21,457 nt of DNA from Tabrizicola piscis (GCF_003940805.1 NZ_CP034331.1:1-21457), one strand, 5' to 3'. Positions 14,069 to 21,457 are shown, counted from the first letter of the stretch. Notes: a model not told the origin generated them from the sequence alone. Translations and numbers: made by a program.

Positions 14069-15241
14069 ATGGCCAGCTACCACCTTTCCGTCAAGACGAT
14101 CAAACGCAGCGCCGGGCGATCCGCCACGGCGGCGGCGGCCTATCGGTCGGCTTCCGTCATCGCGTGCGACCGGGAGGGGCGTATGCACGATTACACCGCA
14201 AAGCGCGGGGTCGAGGCCTGCTTCATTCTCGCCCCCAAGGATGCCCCCGACTGGGCGCTGGACCGGGCCGCGCTGTGGAATGCTGCCGAGGCGCGCGAGA
14301 CCCGCTCCAATTCTGTGACCGCCCGCGAATGGGAGCTGGCCTTGCCGTCCGAACTCTCGGACGCCGCGCGGATCGAGATCGCGCGGGCCTTCGCCGCGCA
14401 GCTGGTCGAGCGCTATGGCGTGGCGGCAGATGTGGCGATCCATGCGCCGCACCGCGAGGGCGATCAGCGCAACCATCACGCCCATATCCTGACCACCACC
14501 CGCGTCCTGTCCGCCGAAGGGCTGACCGACAAGACCCGCATCCTTGATGCCGCCAGCACCGGCGGGCCGGAGATCGAGGCCATGCGCGGCTACTGGGCCG
14601 AGTTGCAAAACCATGCTCTTGAGCTGGCAGGGCAGGAGGAGCGCGTTGATCATCGGTCGCTAGAGGTGCAGCGCGAAATCGCGCTGTCCATGGGCGACAC
14701 GGTGAAGGCCGAGGAGCTGGACCGCGAGCCGGAACTGAAGCTTGGCCCCGCTGCCAATGCCATCGAACGCCGCGCGCAGTTGGCCGCCGAGGCCGAGGGC
14801 CGCGACTATGAACCGCTGACCCAGCGGGGCGCGCGGGTCCATGCTGTGCGCCAGGCTAAAGCCATGTTTGCGGAAATGCGCGGGCGGCTGGAGCTGGCGC
14901 GCGATGCCTGGGCCGAGGCCCGGGAAGAGGGGCAGGGCCATGTCAGCGCCGGGCTTGCGGCCTTGCGCGCCGTCGCAGGGCGGCAGGCGAAGGAGCTGGA
15001 CCCCTACGAAATCAAGGAACGCCTGGCCATGATTGCCGGGCGGGAGCAGGCCGAGGAGCATGATCATGCGCCGGGGCAGGCCAGCCGGGACATACGCGGC
15101 AGGCTGGCCGATGTGCTGGGCAAGGCCAGAGCCGAAGATCAGGAGCGGGAAAAGGCCCGCCAGAAAGAGCGCGAGCAGGAGCTGGACGAAGAGTGCAGGA
15201 GGCAGCGCGAACGCCACAGGGATCTCGGATGGGAGCTGTGA
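14069..15241 (+). CDS. mobA: MOBQ-family relaxase (MobA/TraA N-terminal type)
   Basis: This 390-residue nickase starts mobilisation by cutting oriT and staying bound to the 5' end. The N-terminus YHLSVKTIKRSAGRSATAA leads to the catalytic Tyr25 (AAAAYRSA). The metal-binding histidine motif is at HAPHREGDQRNHHAHILTTT, about residues 126-145. There is no helicase or primase domain; the C-terminal half is a charged helix rich in Glu, Arg and Gln (KARAEDQEREKARQKERE). It therefore resembles small mobilisation relaxases rather than the long TraA of Ti plasmids. TAGGG eight or so bases before the ATG supports the start. It is transcribed away from oriT, divergent from traD-traG. Confidence 0.93.
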   Translation: MASYHLSVKTIKRSAGRSATAAAAYRSASVIACDREGRMHDYTAKRGVEACFILAPKDAPDWALDRAALWNAAEARETRSNSVTAREWELALPSELSDAARIEIARAFAAQLVERYGVAADVAIHAPHREGDQRNHHAHILTTTRVLSAEGLTDKTRILDAASTGGPEIEAMRGYWAELQNHALELAGQEERVDHRSLEVQREIALSMGDTVKAEELDREPELKLGPAANAIERRAQLAAEAEGRDYEPLTQRGARVHAVRQAKAMFAEMRGRLELARDAWAEAREEGQGHVSAGLAALRAVAGRQAKELDPYEIKERLAMIAGREQAEEHDHAPGQASRDIRGRLADVLGKARAEDQEREKARQKEREQELDEECRRQRERHRDLGWEL

Positions 15242-15253
15242 GAGAACTCTCAC
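15238..15253. repeat. Perfect 7-bp inverted repeat over the relaxase stop codon
   Basis: GTGAGAG (15238-15244) and CTCTCAC (15247-15253) are separated by two bases and overlap the relaxase stop (TGA at 15239-15241). A weaker hairpin TTGAG-ATGC-CTCAA follows at about 15260-15273. The two converging units (relaxase and cargo operon) end within 90 bp, so these may limit read-through; no T-run is seen. Confidence 0.45.
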
Positions 15254-15329
15254 TGATACTTGAGATGCCTCAACACATTGGCGTAAAGGCCAAGCGCATT
15301 AAAGCCCTGCAACAAAGCTCTGTCGCCGG

Positions 15330-16640
15330 TCAGAAGGAGAAACGGACGCTGGCCGCAGAGCGCCCGATGAGGTGAGTGATGTACTCCGGCTGACAATCGC
15401 CCATGCGTGCCGACAAGGAGGCGGTGTCGATCCCGGTCAGCCCGGCGAATTCCGGGCTTGACAGAACTCCCACAAGATCGCCCGCGATCAGTGTCCTTCC
15501 AGTTTCGTCGCGGGCGCGCAGCGTAATGATGTTCATCGACTGACGGCCAACCAAAAAATGTGTGCCGTTGTACAGGTTCTTCACGAAGGTCGGCGTCAAG
15601 CTCATTCCGACGCCTTGGAACTCGCGACCGAGCGTCTGCCAACCAATGCCCAACAGTGCAATATCTTCCCCCAAATCACCGACCCGATAGTGTTCGCAAT
15701 AGCCGATGGTCGCGCCCTGGGGCCGACGGAAGACGTCGCAGACCGGTGCGAAGGCATGCATGACCTGACGTAGGCCTGTCTCCTGAAAAGCGTCTGATGC
15801 CGCGTTACCATAGAGCGACGTCCCGATCCGGTCGAAGGATAGAGTCTCGCGCTCTACCCGCGTAAGGGTCCGATCCAGAGCGACCGACGATGCGCTCGAA
15901 AACAGGTCGAGGGCTGGACGATCACGGCCACTAGCGGCGATGTGATCTGCAAGACCGCCCGCCAGGCGCAGGAACCGTCGCGCAGCGCGAACAACGACAT
16001 TGTCGCAGTCGGTCGGAACGCAGTCGTCGGGGTTTGGAATGTGAGCTCCGATGCTGGCGATCTTCAGGTTTGGCAACCCGAGCAGATAGTCCAAGTCCTT
16101 TGCAATGTTGGCATCGGAGCTAATGGGGAGACCGTTCCGACCAAGACCCGCGACGTCGAGGATCAATTGGACGGCCGTATCTACTCCCAGAGACCGCGAT
16201 ACCTCAGACAACTCCCGCGCCTTGCCGAGCGAACCGGCCATCTCTACGACCCCTAGTCTGTGCTGGATCGCATCGCGCAGTTCGCTCGACGTGGCGATCT
16301 TCATCCGGAAGATCCGGGCGTGGTCTCCTGCAAGCGCACGGACCCGCCGTGCTTCCCATGTCTCGGTGACCGAATAGAGTGCGCATGCGGGAGCGATCGC
16401 CGACACGACGTTGTCGATACCATGTCCGTAGGCATCGGACTTCAACACCGCGCAGACCTGGCGCGGCGCAACACGCTGTTGGACCGTCTTGAAATTGTGG
16501 ACTAGGGCACTCTGGTCGATGCCGACCAAAAGCCCTGCGGACATATTACTGCAGTCGGTATTCAACAGTTTTGCTGAGAATGCCGACCATCGATCGGATG
16601 ACCAGACATTGACGTCCGCGGCGGTACTCGATCCTGGCAT
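15330..16640 (-). CDS. Alanine-racemase-like PLP enzyme (fold type III)
   Basis: This 436-residue protein has the full set of alanine racemase marks. The PLP lysine is Lys67 in CAVLKSDAYGHG, the DVAGLGRNG motif is at about 163-170, RIGTSLYGN at about 271-279, and the probable second base is Tyr314 in GATIGYCEHY. It should interconvert or isomerise a free amino acid, but the loops around Tyr314 and the following IALLGIGWQTLG depart from the usual YG..Y/GYADG pattern, so the substrate may not be alanine. The ATG at 16640 has a strong GGAGG nine bases upstream; this adds about 32 residues before the usual N-terminus, which would start near residue 33. It is the last gene of the five-gene cargo operon, 31 bp after the exporter gene. 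Confidence 0.88.
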   Translation of the reverse strand: MPGSSTAADVNVWSSDRWSAFSAKLLNTDCSNMSAGLLVGIDQSALVHNFKTVQQRVAPRQVCAVLKSDAYGHGIDNVVSAIAPACALYSVTETWEARRVRALAGDHARIFRMKIATSSELRDAIQHRLGVVEMAGSLGKARELSEVSRSLGVDTAVQLILDVAGLGRNGLPISSDANIAKDLDYLLGLPNLKIASIGAHIPNPDDCVPTDCDNVVVRAARRFLRLAGGLADHIAASGRDRPALDLFSSASSVALDRTLTRVERETLSFDRIGTSLYGNAASDAFQETGLRQVMHAFAPVCDVFRRPQGATIGYCEHYRVGDLGEDIALLGIGWQTLGREFQGVGMSLTPTFVKNLYNGTHFLVGRQSMNIITLRARDETGRTLIAGDLVGVLSSPEFAGLTGIDTASLSARMGDCQPEYITHLIGRSAASVRFSF

Positions 16641-16671
16641 CGCGACGATCCTCCTCAGAGAGCGTCTTGGT

Positions 16672-17607
16672 TCACAAATCCTTGCGACGGGTTGCTACGA
16701 CCAACCTCAGCTTCATCAGGTCATGATGGAAACAAAGTAAGATGCCGCCCAAGACAATTAGGGCAGTGCCGACGAGAGTTTCGAGCGTTAGAGATTCATC
16801 GAACACGAAGTATCCCAGCAAGGCAGCAAAGATAATCCAAGTGTAGTTGGCCGGTGCAACAATCTTCAGATCAGCCATTCTATAGCCGAGGATGTTGCAC
16901 AATTGACCGAACAGTGCGAGCGGCCCGAGCATGGCAATCAAGACAAACTGAGTCATGTTGACTTCGGTCCAGTAAAGGAACGCGGGAAAGGCGAAAATGA
17001 CGCTGCCAAAGAGGTTGACATGCCACAGCACGTTCAACACGCGCTCCTTGCTGGAGAGAACCTTGATAAATAAGCCTTCAAGCGCGACCAGAACGGCGCC
17101 CATAAACGCAACAATATAGGCGACTGTCGGCGAAACGATCGGCTCCGGCACTGAGCTTTGCGATCTGACGACTATATACGCGCCTACGCAACACAGCAGC
17201 AAGACAAGGGCGATAAGGCCGTCTAGGCGTTCGCGTAGGAAGACAACGCCGAGCAGCACCAAGATGACGCCGTCGAGCAGGCCTATCGTCGTTGCATGGG
17301 CGATCGGAATCTGCGTTGCCGCAAAGATGGCCGCCGCGCCGCCCGACCCACCGCAGAACGCGCGCACCATATGCAGCCTGACATTGTCGCTCTTGGTCGC
17401 CGCCAACGACCGGTCATAGGCCAGCGCGATCACACTGACCACCATGAACCCGGACAGATAACGGATGAAGATAATCTGCCAGGTAAGATCACCAGAGCCG
17501 AGCAGCTTCGCCGATGCAAATACAACCGAGAACGCGGCTGTACCGGTAATGACGAGCAGCAGCGCGATTAGGTTGTTCAGGCGCGTTGGCGCCGATTTTG
17601 TCTGCAT
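16672..17607 (-). CDS. EamA/DMT-family transporter, probable exporter of the operon product
   Basis: This 311-residue inner-membrane protein has ten predicted membrane segments in two repeats of five, the drug/metabolite transporter layout. Examples are NLIALLLVITGTAAFSVVFA at the start and LETLVGTALIVLGGILLCF at the end. A conserved ANYTWIIFAALLGYFVFDES covers the second EamA repeat. Family members commonly export amino acids and related metabolites. I chose the ATG at 17607 (MQTKSAPTRLNN) because AGGCGG lies about seven bases upstream; a longer frame to 17736 would overlap the preceding gene by more than 100 bases. It lies between two PLP enzymes in the operon, which suggests it exports or confers tolerance to their product. 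Confidence 0.88.
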   Translation of the reverse strand: MQTKSAPTRLNNLIALLLVITGTAAFSVVFASAKLLGSGDLTWQIIFIRYLSGFMVVSVIALAYDRSLAATKSDNVRLHMVRAFCGGSGGAAAIFAATQIPIAHATTIGLLDGVILVLLGVVFLRERLDGLIALVLLLCCVGAYIVVRSQSSVPEPIVSPTVAYIVAFMGAVLVALEGLFIKVLSSKERVLNVLWHVNLFGSVIFAFPAFLYWTEVNMTQFVLIAMLGPLALFGQLCNILGYRMADLKIVAPANYTWIIFAALLGYFVFDESLTLETLVGTALIVLGGILLCFHHDLMKLRLVVATRRKDL

Positions 17608-17629
17608 TTGTGTCCGCCTAGCGCGTCGT

Positions 17630-18691
17630 TTAAGCGCCTTTTGGGCGCGGTGGGTATCCAAGGACATCGACGTAGGAGCGCCGCGCCCAGTCAAACGAAC
17701 ACCACCGGCCATCGACACCAGTCGGATGGTCGACATTGACTGGCGCGGACTGTTGATATGTGAGCATGCCCGCTCTCGGTTGCAACCAGTCGGCGCTGAA
17801 CACAGAAGACAAATATCTGATACCGTGGTCGGGGAAGATTGTCACGACCGTTTTGGTTGGATTCTCTCGCGCCAGCCAGTCGGCGACTACATAGGCAGCG
17901 CCTGCCGTTGGCCCGACGAGCAAGCCGGTCTCGCGGTGCAGCTTGTGTACAGCATTAATCATAAGTGCGACCGGCACCCAATGTACCACGTCACACTGGG
18001 TGTGGTCGAGGTTTCCGATCACGATGTCGGCACCCATGCCGAGCAGTGGCTCATAACATTCGTGACATAGGCTCTGGACACTAGCGGGCGACGAGCCGAA
18101 CAGCACACTGAGATTGTGGTCGACCGCGTGGACCTCGAGCGCTCTGCCTGCCGCGCGCAGGTATCGTGACGTGCCGCTAATCGAGCCACCGCTCCCAACA
18201 GTGGCCACCAAGATGTCGACGTCGCCGACTTCCAACTGGAACAGGGCAGCCAGGTCACTATAAGACGCTGGATTGGAGGGATTTTCGTACTGCTGTGGCC
18301 AGAAGGCGCTCGGGTCGTCGCGCAGAATATCGGCCAGGCGGTCGAGGCGCTTTTGCTGAATGCCGCCTTGATAGCCGATGCCGTCGGGAACAATCTCCAA
18401 CTGCGCGCCAAGCTGAGTCAAACGCCATTTGAGAGCTGAATCTAAGGGGCCTGTGACCAGTGTCAGGCGGAAATCGAGCGCCGACGATAGAATCGCCAAC
18501 GCCAGCGCAAAGGTTCCGGAACTCGACTCCACCACATGACCGCCCTGTATGAGTCGGCCCTGATCCATGGCGTCGAGAATGATCTTGCGGGCCGGAACCA
18601 TTTTCATAAGATCGAATTGCGCCGCCGTTAGATTGGATGACAACCTCACAAGTTTCGGACGGCAATGAAGATGATTGATATTGTCAAGCAT
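17630..18691 (-). CDS. Cysteine-synthase/CBS-like PLP enzyme (fold type II)
   Basis: This 353-residue protein belongs to the beta family of PLP enzymes that replace a leaving group on the beta carbon of serine-type substrates. The likely PLP lysine is Lys36 in MVPARKIILDAMDQG. The substrate loop is ESSSGTFALALA (55-66), the phosphate-binding loop is GSGGSISGT (166-174), VGPTAGAAYVVA is at about 259-270, and FPDHGIRYLSS at 286-296. The usual Asn in TSGNTG is absent (SSGTF), so the acceptor or donor may be unusual. The upstream kinase would supply an O-phospho amino acid, a known kind of donor for such enzymes (SbnA uses O-phosphoserine). The ATG at 18691 overlaps the kinase stop (ATGCTTGA), indicating coupling. 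The exact reaction is unknown. Confidence 0.87.
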   Translation of the reverse strand: MLDNINHLHCRPKLVRLSSNLTAAQFDLMKMVPARKIILDAMDQGRLIQGGHVVESSSGTFALALAILSSALDFRLTLVTGPLDSALKWRLTQLGAQLEIVPDGIGYQGGIQQKRLDRLADILRDDPSAFWPQQYENPSNPASYSDLAALFQLEVGDVDILVATVGSGGSISGTSRYLRAAGRALEVHAVDHNLSVLFGSSPASVQSLCHECYEPLLGMGADIVIGNLDHTQCDVVHWVPVALMINAVHKLHRETGLLVGPTAGAAYVVADWLARENPTKTVVTIFPDHGIRYLSSVFSADWLQPRAGMLTYQQSAPVNVDHPTGVDGRWCSFDWARRSYVDVLGYPPRPKGA

Positions 18692-19691
18692 TGATTTGAT
18701 CACCAAATGCAGGCGGCTTTTCCGATGCGATGGAATGGAAGCCAACGGCAAAGCGAAGGTGATAGCTTGCGCCGAACGCAGCCGCGCGATCTGCGATCTC
18801 CTTCACGCCATCGTCATTGATTGTTTGACACGATCGGAAGAGCAATCCAGCTACCGTTCCGGTGTGCGCAATGATAAAGCCGCAGGCGTCCATTGCTGCT
18901 GCTAAAGCGACCAGATGGGGGAAGTTCTGCTGCGGATAATAGCGTTGGTTGATTTCGGCGCTGCGCATGGCGATCTCGGCAAGCCCGTTTGCATCGCTTT
19001 GCCGAATGGCCACGCGGAGTCGTTGCCGCAGCGCGTCGAACTCTGTGACCTCCGCCGGTTCGTAGTCGCAGGGCGGATTGGCGTCCGTCGAAAATCGCTC
19101 GCTCGGCGCTAGATTGAGACCGATAATCTCAAGGGATGGCCACGTCGAACCGTACTCTTCCAGAATCGTTCCATCGCGCTGCGCGAACAGTACTACACGA
19201 TCGTCAAACATAGTGGCGTCGCTAGCTCCCTCGCTGGAGACGGCGATCTTGGCGACTTCTTCATCCGATGTGCAGCGGCCGAACAGGCGGTCCAGAACTC
19301 GCAAGGTTGCGACGATATCCGTGGTAGACGAACCGAGCCCGATCTCAACGGGAATGTTGGACTCAAGGACGACCTGCACAGCTCTTCGAGGTGCCGGCGC
19401 ATACCGCGCAAGATAGAACTGCATTGCGCGACCTGCCTTTGTCTTGAGTGTCGGCGCGATGATGTCGTCCGATTTGTTCACGAAGCGACCGAAGCCACGG
19501 CTCCAGAGCTCGGTGCAGGGAACCGTTACCAGACCTCGACGAACCGCGCCTTCCTGATCGTGAAAAGCCCCTTGCAAGAACTCGCCGAAATGACCCGACG
19601 CACACGCAACATGGACGCGGTCATCGTCCCTGCTGCCCGGCTCGAACACTAGTTGCATAGCTGAATTCGCAAGTTTTTCAGATTTGGCCAT
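18684..19691 (-). CDS. GHMP-family kinase resembling PduX L-threonine kinase
   Basis: This 335-residue protein has the GHMP kinase phosphate-binding motif PVEIGLGSSTTD (114-125) and the early GHFGEFLQG (33-41), which resembles the start of PduX, the kinase that makes O-phospho-L-threonine. The C-terminal glycine motif is visible as AHTGTVAGLLF. A kinase of this type phosphorylates a small hydroxyl substrate with ATP; L-threonine or L-serine is the best guess. There are no other cobalamin genes nearby, so the usual PduX role in vitamin B12 assembly does not fit. I chose the ATG at 19691, which overlaps the SET gene stop by 14 bases; a longer frame to 19844 would run deep into that gene. The next gene starts inside its stop region. 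Confidence 0.85.
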   Translation of the reverse strand: MAKSEKLANSAMQLVFEPGSRDDDRVHVACASGHFGEFLQGAFHDQEGAVRRGLVTVPCTELWSRGFGRFVNKSDDIIAPTLKTKAGRAMQFYLARYAPAPRRAVQVVLESNIPVEIGLGSSTTDIVATLRVLDRLFGRCTSDEEVAKIAVSSEGASDATMFDDRVVLFAQRDGTILEEYGSTWPSLEIIGLNLAPSERFSTDANPPCDYEPAEVTEFDALRQRLRVAIRQSDANGLAEIAMRSAEINQRYYPQQNFPHLVALAAAMDACGFIIAHTGTVAGLLFRSCQTINDDGVKEIADRAAAFGASYHLRFAVGFHSIASEKPPAFGDQINA

Positions 19692-20334
19692 TCGAAGCCG
19701 TGCTCCCAGTCTGCTGCTGAAAGGCGATCCAACGAGCGGCAATGTTTGCCTGCGGGGGCCATGGGACACCCGTCGGCGTGATGTCAAAGTCGCCCTGCAA
19801 AACGAGGTTTGAAGTCGGTGTTCCGCGAAGCAGATATGGCGCAATGAAACCGTAAGCCGTCAGTTCGTGCGTGCTATCAAGCACAGAGAAGCCGCCCGAA
19901 CTCCCGCGGCACGCTGGTGATCCGCAAGCACAGTTCGGCACAGCAATGCTCTCATATTCGGTCGTCGCATAGTCGAATGAAAGCTCTTCGCCAGATGCAA
20001 TCGCGCGTAACGCAATGAAATCATAGGCCCCGAACCGATTCGGCGACACGAACGTGTTCGGCAGGCAAGAGTGATTGATCAATGAAGCAGGCTCTTCGAA
20101 ATTCGCGTGGACATTCCAGTCCAGCTGAATTGAGTGGTTCGTTCTACGATCGGCCAGGCTTTCTATGAGCCCGATAAGCACCACTTCGCCTGGAAGATGA
20201 TCTCGGATAGCAAATACGCCACGGCCCTTAACATTATCGGCCAAGCGCACCGCAACATTGCGATTATTTATCGCACGCGCGCAGGGCACGGACTGCAAAC
20301 CAAAGTGCACAGGTTGAGCGACGGTCGCATTCAT
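19678..20334 (-). CDS. SET-domain protein (possible lysine N-methyltransferase)
   Basis: This 218-residue protein carries a complete SET core. KGRGVFAIRDHLPGEVV is the first AdoMet-binding segment (36-52), LINHSCLPNT is the second (85-94), and GEELSFDYATTE contains the catalytic-type Tyr (115-126). A post-SET zinc motif follows: Cys135, Cys137 and Cys142 in CACGSPACRG. SET enzymes move a methyl group from AdoMet to a lysine or, in some bacterial pathways, possibly to other amines. It is the first gene of the cargo operon. The ATG at 20334 overlaps the stop of the truncated traG (ATGA), and AGGGG lies about ten bases upstream in the traG sequence. Its substrate is unknown: a pathway protein, a host target or the small molecule itself are all possible. 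Confidence 0.87.
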   Translation of the reverse strand: MNATVAQPVHFGLQSVPCARAINNRNVAVRLADNVKGRGVFAIRDHLPGEVVLIGLIESLADRRTNHSIQLDWNVHANFEEPASLINHSCLPNTFVSPNRFGAYDFIALRAIASGEELSFDYATTEYESIAVPNCACGSPACRGSSGGFSVLDSTHELTAYGFIAPYLLRGTPTSNLVLQGDFDITPTGVPWPPQANIAARWIAFQQQTGSTASNGQI

Positions 20335-20885
20335 AACCAGTTTTCCCCTTTTATGTCGTGGACAATAGCGGACGCCGGCCATGTTAGCAGCGTCGGCACC
20401 ACCAGCCCGACACCTTTGCCGCTACGCGTCGGGGCGAAGCATAGGACATGCTCGGGACCGTCATGGCGCAGATAGTCTTGGGTATGACGGCCAAGCACCA
20501 CGCCATCGGGGCCGAGCAACCCCGCCGCGCGGATTTCCCGGTCCTCGGCCCATCGCGCCGATCCATATGTGGCGACGTTGCGCGCCTCCCGCGCCCGGAT
20601 GATCGACATGAGGATGGCGGCGGCGATGGCGAGGAAGCCGCCCGATACCGCGATGATGCCGCCCTCGACGAAGATCGCGGGCGCGTAGGCGTCGAACGAA
20701 AACCACCACCAGAAGAAGGCGGGCGGGTAATAGATCGGCAGGCCCGCCAGCTCGAACCATGGCGCTCCAAGCTGCGGCTGGAAGCCGAGGCGGAACGCCG
20801 TCCATTGCGTCGCTGCCCACACCATCACCAGGGCGATGGCGAAGACGACAGCGATTTGACCCCAAAGGATTCGGCCTCCGCGCAT
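20331..20885 (-). pseudogene. Truncated traG/virD4 of a conjugative (Tn4371/IncP-like) element
   Basis: About 184 residues remain of a protein normally around 650 long. The frame has the N-terminal membrane segments (GQIAVVFAIALVMVWAATQW, PAFFWWWFSFDAYAPAIF), then GSARWAEDREIRAAGLL, YLRHDGPEHVLCFAPTRSGK as Walker A, and VHDIKGENW, after which the frame reads Leu and stop. In intact relatives this motif is followed by hundreds more residues with Walker B. It is clearly different from the intact traG at 11368-13068. The ATG at 20885 has GGAG five bases upstream; a TTG at 20903 is an alternative. The break coincides with the start of the cargo operon, whose first ATG overlaps the stop. Walker B is missing, so it cannot act as a coupling ATPase. 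Confidence 0.88.
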
Positions 20886-20980
20886 CCAGGCTCCAGTCTG
20901 CAAAAGGGACGGAGCCGATCAGAGAGTAGGCAAAATCGGGACAGGCAACAGCAAAGATGATGCGAGAGGGCTGCCGGATA

Positions 20981-21457
20981 TTATCGGCGGTATATAGGAC
21001 GGGTTGCTTCGGTGTTCGCGGTCGCCCTGTTACTACTGCGCGGTCGGCTTCGCGAATCGCCTTGGCGGCCCATCGTGCCTGCGAGCATAAGCAGGTTGCG
21101 CAGCGCGGCGTTGCGATTGAACGGTGACCAGACAGCCGAGAAAGGGACTGGCTCTGGCTCATCGGCCAACGGCAGGAACATGATGCCCGTTGACGGCAGC
21201 TGCGCCGTGGCGGCACTGACGATGGTGACGCCGAAACCCTGCCCGACCATGGATAGTAGCGTTCCGCGCCCCACGTCGAAGCGCTGGATCGACGGTGCGG
21301 GCCAAAGCCCTGCCAGACGCAGCACGATATGGTCATGAACCTGCGGTCCAGTGCCGCCATGCCGAACAAGGAACGTCTCTCCCACCAGATCAGCCCAGGT
21401 GATCTCCGGTCGTCCGGCAAGGCGATGATCCTCCGGCAGCACAACCACCAGCGGCTC
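20981..21457 (-). CDS. LysR-type transcriptional regulator, C-terminal part (joins the fragment at 549-1)
   Basis: The minus strand from the last base of the window reads EPLVVVLPEDHRLAG and continues to a stop at 20981. This is the second half of a LysR effector-binding domain: the hinge region has VLPEDHRLAG, then WADLVGETFLVRHGG and VGQGFGVTIVSAAT, as is typical of the family. There is no helix-turn-helix in this piece. That is supplied by the fragment at positions 549-1, with which it joins in frame to give 341 residues, slightly longer than the usual 290-320. The last 35 or so residues are rich in Arg and Ser and look like a low-complexity tail. The gene ends 95 bp before the start of the traG fragment on the same strand. 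Confidence 0.9.
   Translation of the reverse strand, partial: EPLVVVLPEDHRLAGRPEITWADLVGETFLVRHGGTGPQVHDHIVLRLAGLWPAPSIQRFDVGRGTLLSMVGQGFGVTIVSAATAQLPSTGIMFLPLADEPEPVPFSAVWSPFNRNAALRNLLMLAGTMGRQGDSRSRPRSSNRATANTEATRPIYRR

Noticed and set aside
13482..14318. Long open frame on the plus strand over the oriT region, and a 169-codon frame on the opposite strand (13508-14017)
   Set aside because: The composition is that of random GC-rich DNA, no family is recognisable, the plus frame runs into the relaxase gene in another frame, and both cross the nic motifs and repeats. I treat the region as non-coding.
15330..16640. A housekeeping alanine racemase or dadX gene
   Set aside because: The operon context and altered loops near the catalytic tyrosine argue against a simple housekeeping role, although racemase activity remains possible.

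Overview
The window looks like a complete circular plasmid of 21,457 bp rather than a slice of a chromosome. A LysR-type regulator gene runs off position 1 on the minus strand and continues, in the same reading frame and at the right point in the domain, from position 21457 on the minus strand. Joining the ends gives one intact 341-residue LysR protein. The rest fits a plasmid: an iteron origin with an initiator gene (RepA type), a ParA/RHH partition pair and a MOBQ mobilisation module with a recognisable oriT. The base composition is high in G+C. The RepA, TraD/TraG/TraA-type mobilisation and restriction-modification genes point to an alphaproteobacterial host (Sphingomonadales, Rhodobacterales or Rhizobiales); I cannot narrow this further.

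Layout. (1) 1-1746, minus strand: lysR and a tetracycline efflux gene very close to tetA(G); the usual divergent tetR is missing. (2) About 1909-3462: an IS1380-family insertion sequence on the same strand as tetA, directly upstream of it. (3) 3512-5276: a palindromic operator-like site, an unknown probable DNA-binding protein and a tyrosine recombinase, translationally coupled. (4) 5454-8395: a restriction-modification operon made of a HigA-like repressor, a gamma-class N6-adenine methyltransferase and a XamI-type endonuclease, all with overlapping start/stop codons. (5) 8435-9453: parA and a small RHH centromere-binding gene, bracketed by AATTATCCG repeats. (6) 9441-10732: repA on the minus strand, then oriV with five iterons and a DnaA box. 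(7) 10757-15241: mobilisation region with a membrane protein, a TraG/VirD4 coupling protein, TraD, oriT and the MOBQ relaxase. (8) 15330-20334, minus strand: a five-gene cargo operon encoding a SET-domain protein, a PduX-like GHMP kinase, a cysteine-synthase-like PLP enzyme, an EamA exporter and an alanine-racemase-like PLP enzyme. (9) 20331-20885: the first quarter of a second, unrelated traG, cut off exactly where the cargo operon starts.

The most interesting content is the cargo operon. Its overlapping genes suggest a pathway that phosphorylates a hydroxy-amino acid (probably L-threonine or L-serine), replaces the phosphate in a PLP beta-replacement reaction, racemises or otherwise remodels the product, and exports it. 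This would be a plasmid-borne route to an unusual amino acid. On the circular map the IS1380 transposase, tetA, lysR, traG fragment and cargo operon all lie on one strand over about 9.5 kb, so the cargo may be transcribed from promoters in the resistance region. The function of the cargo is inference from family membership only.
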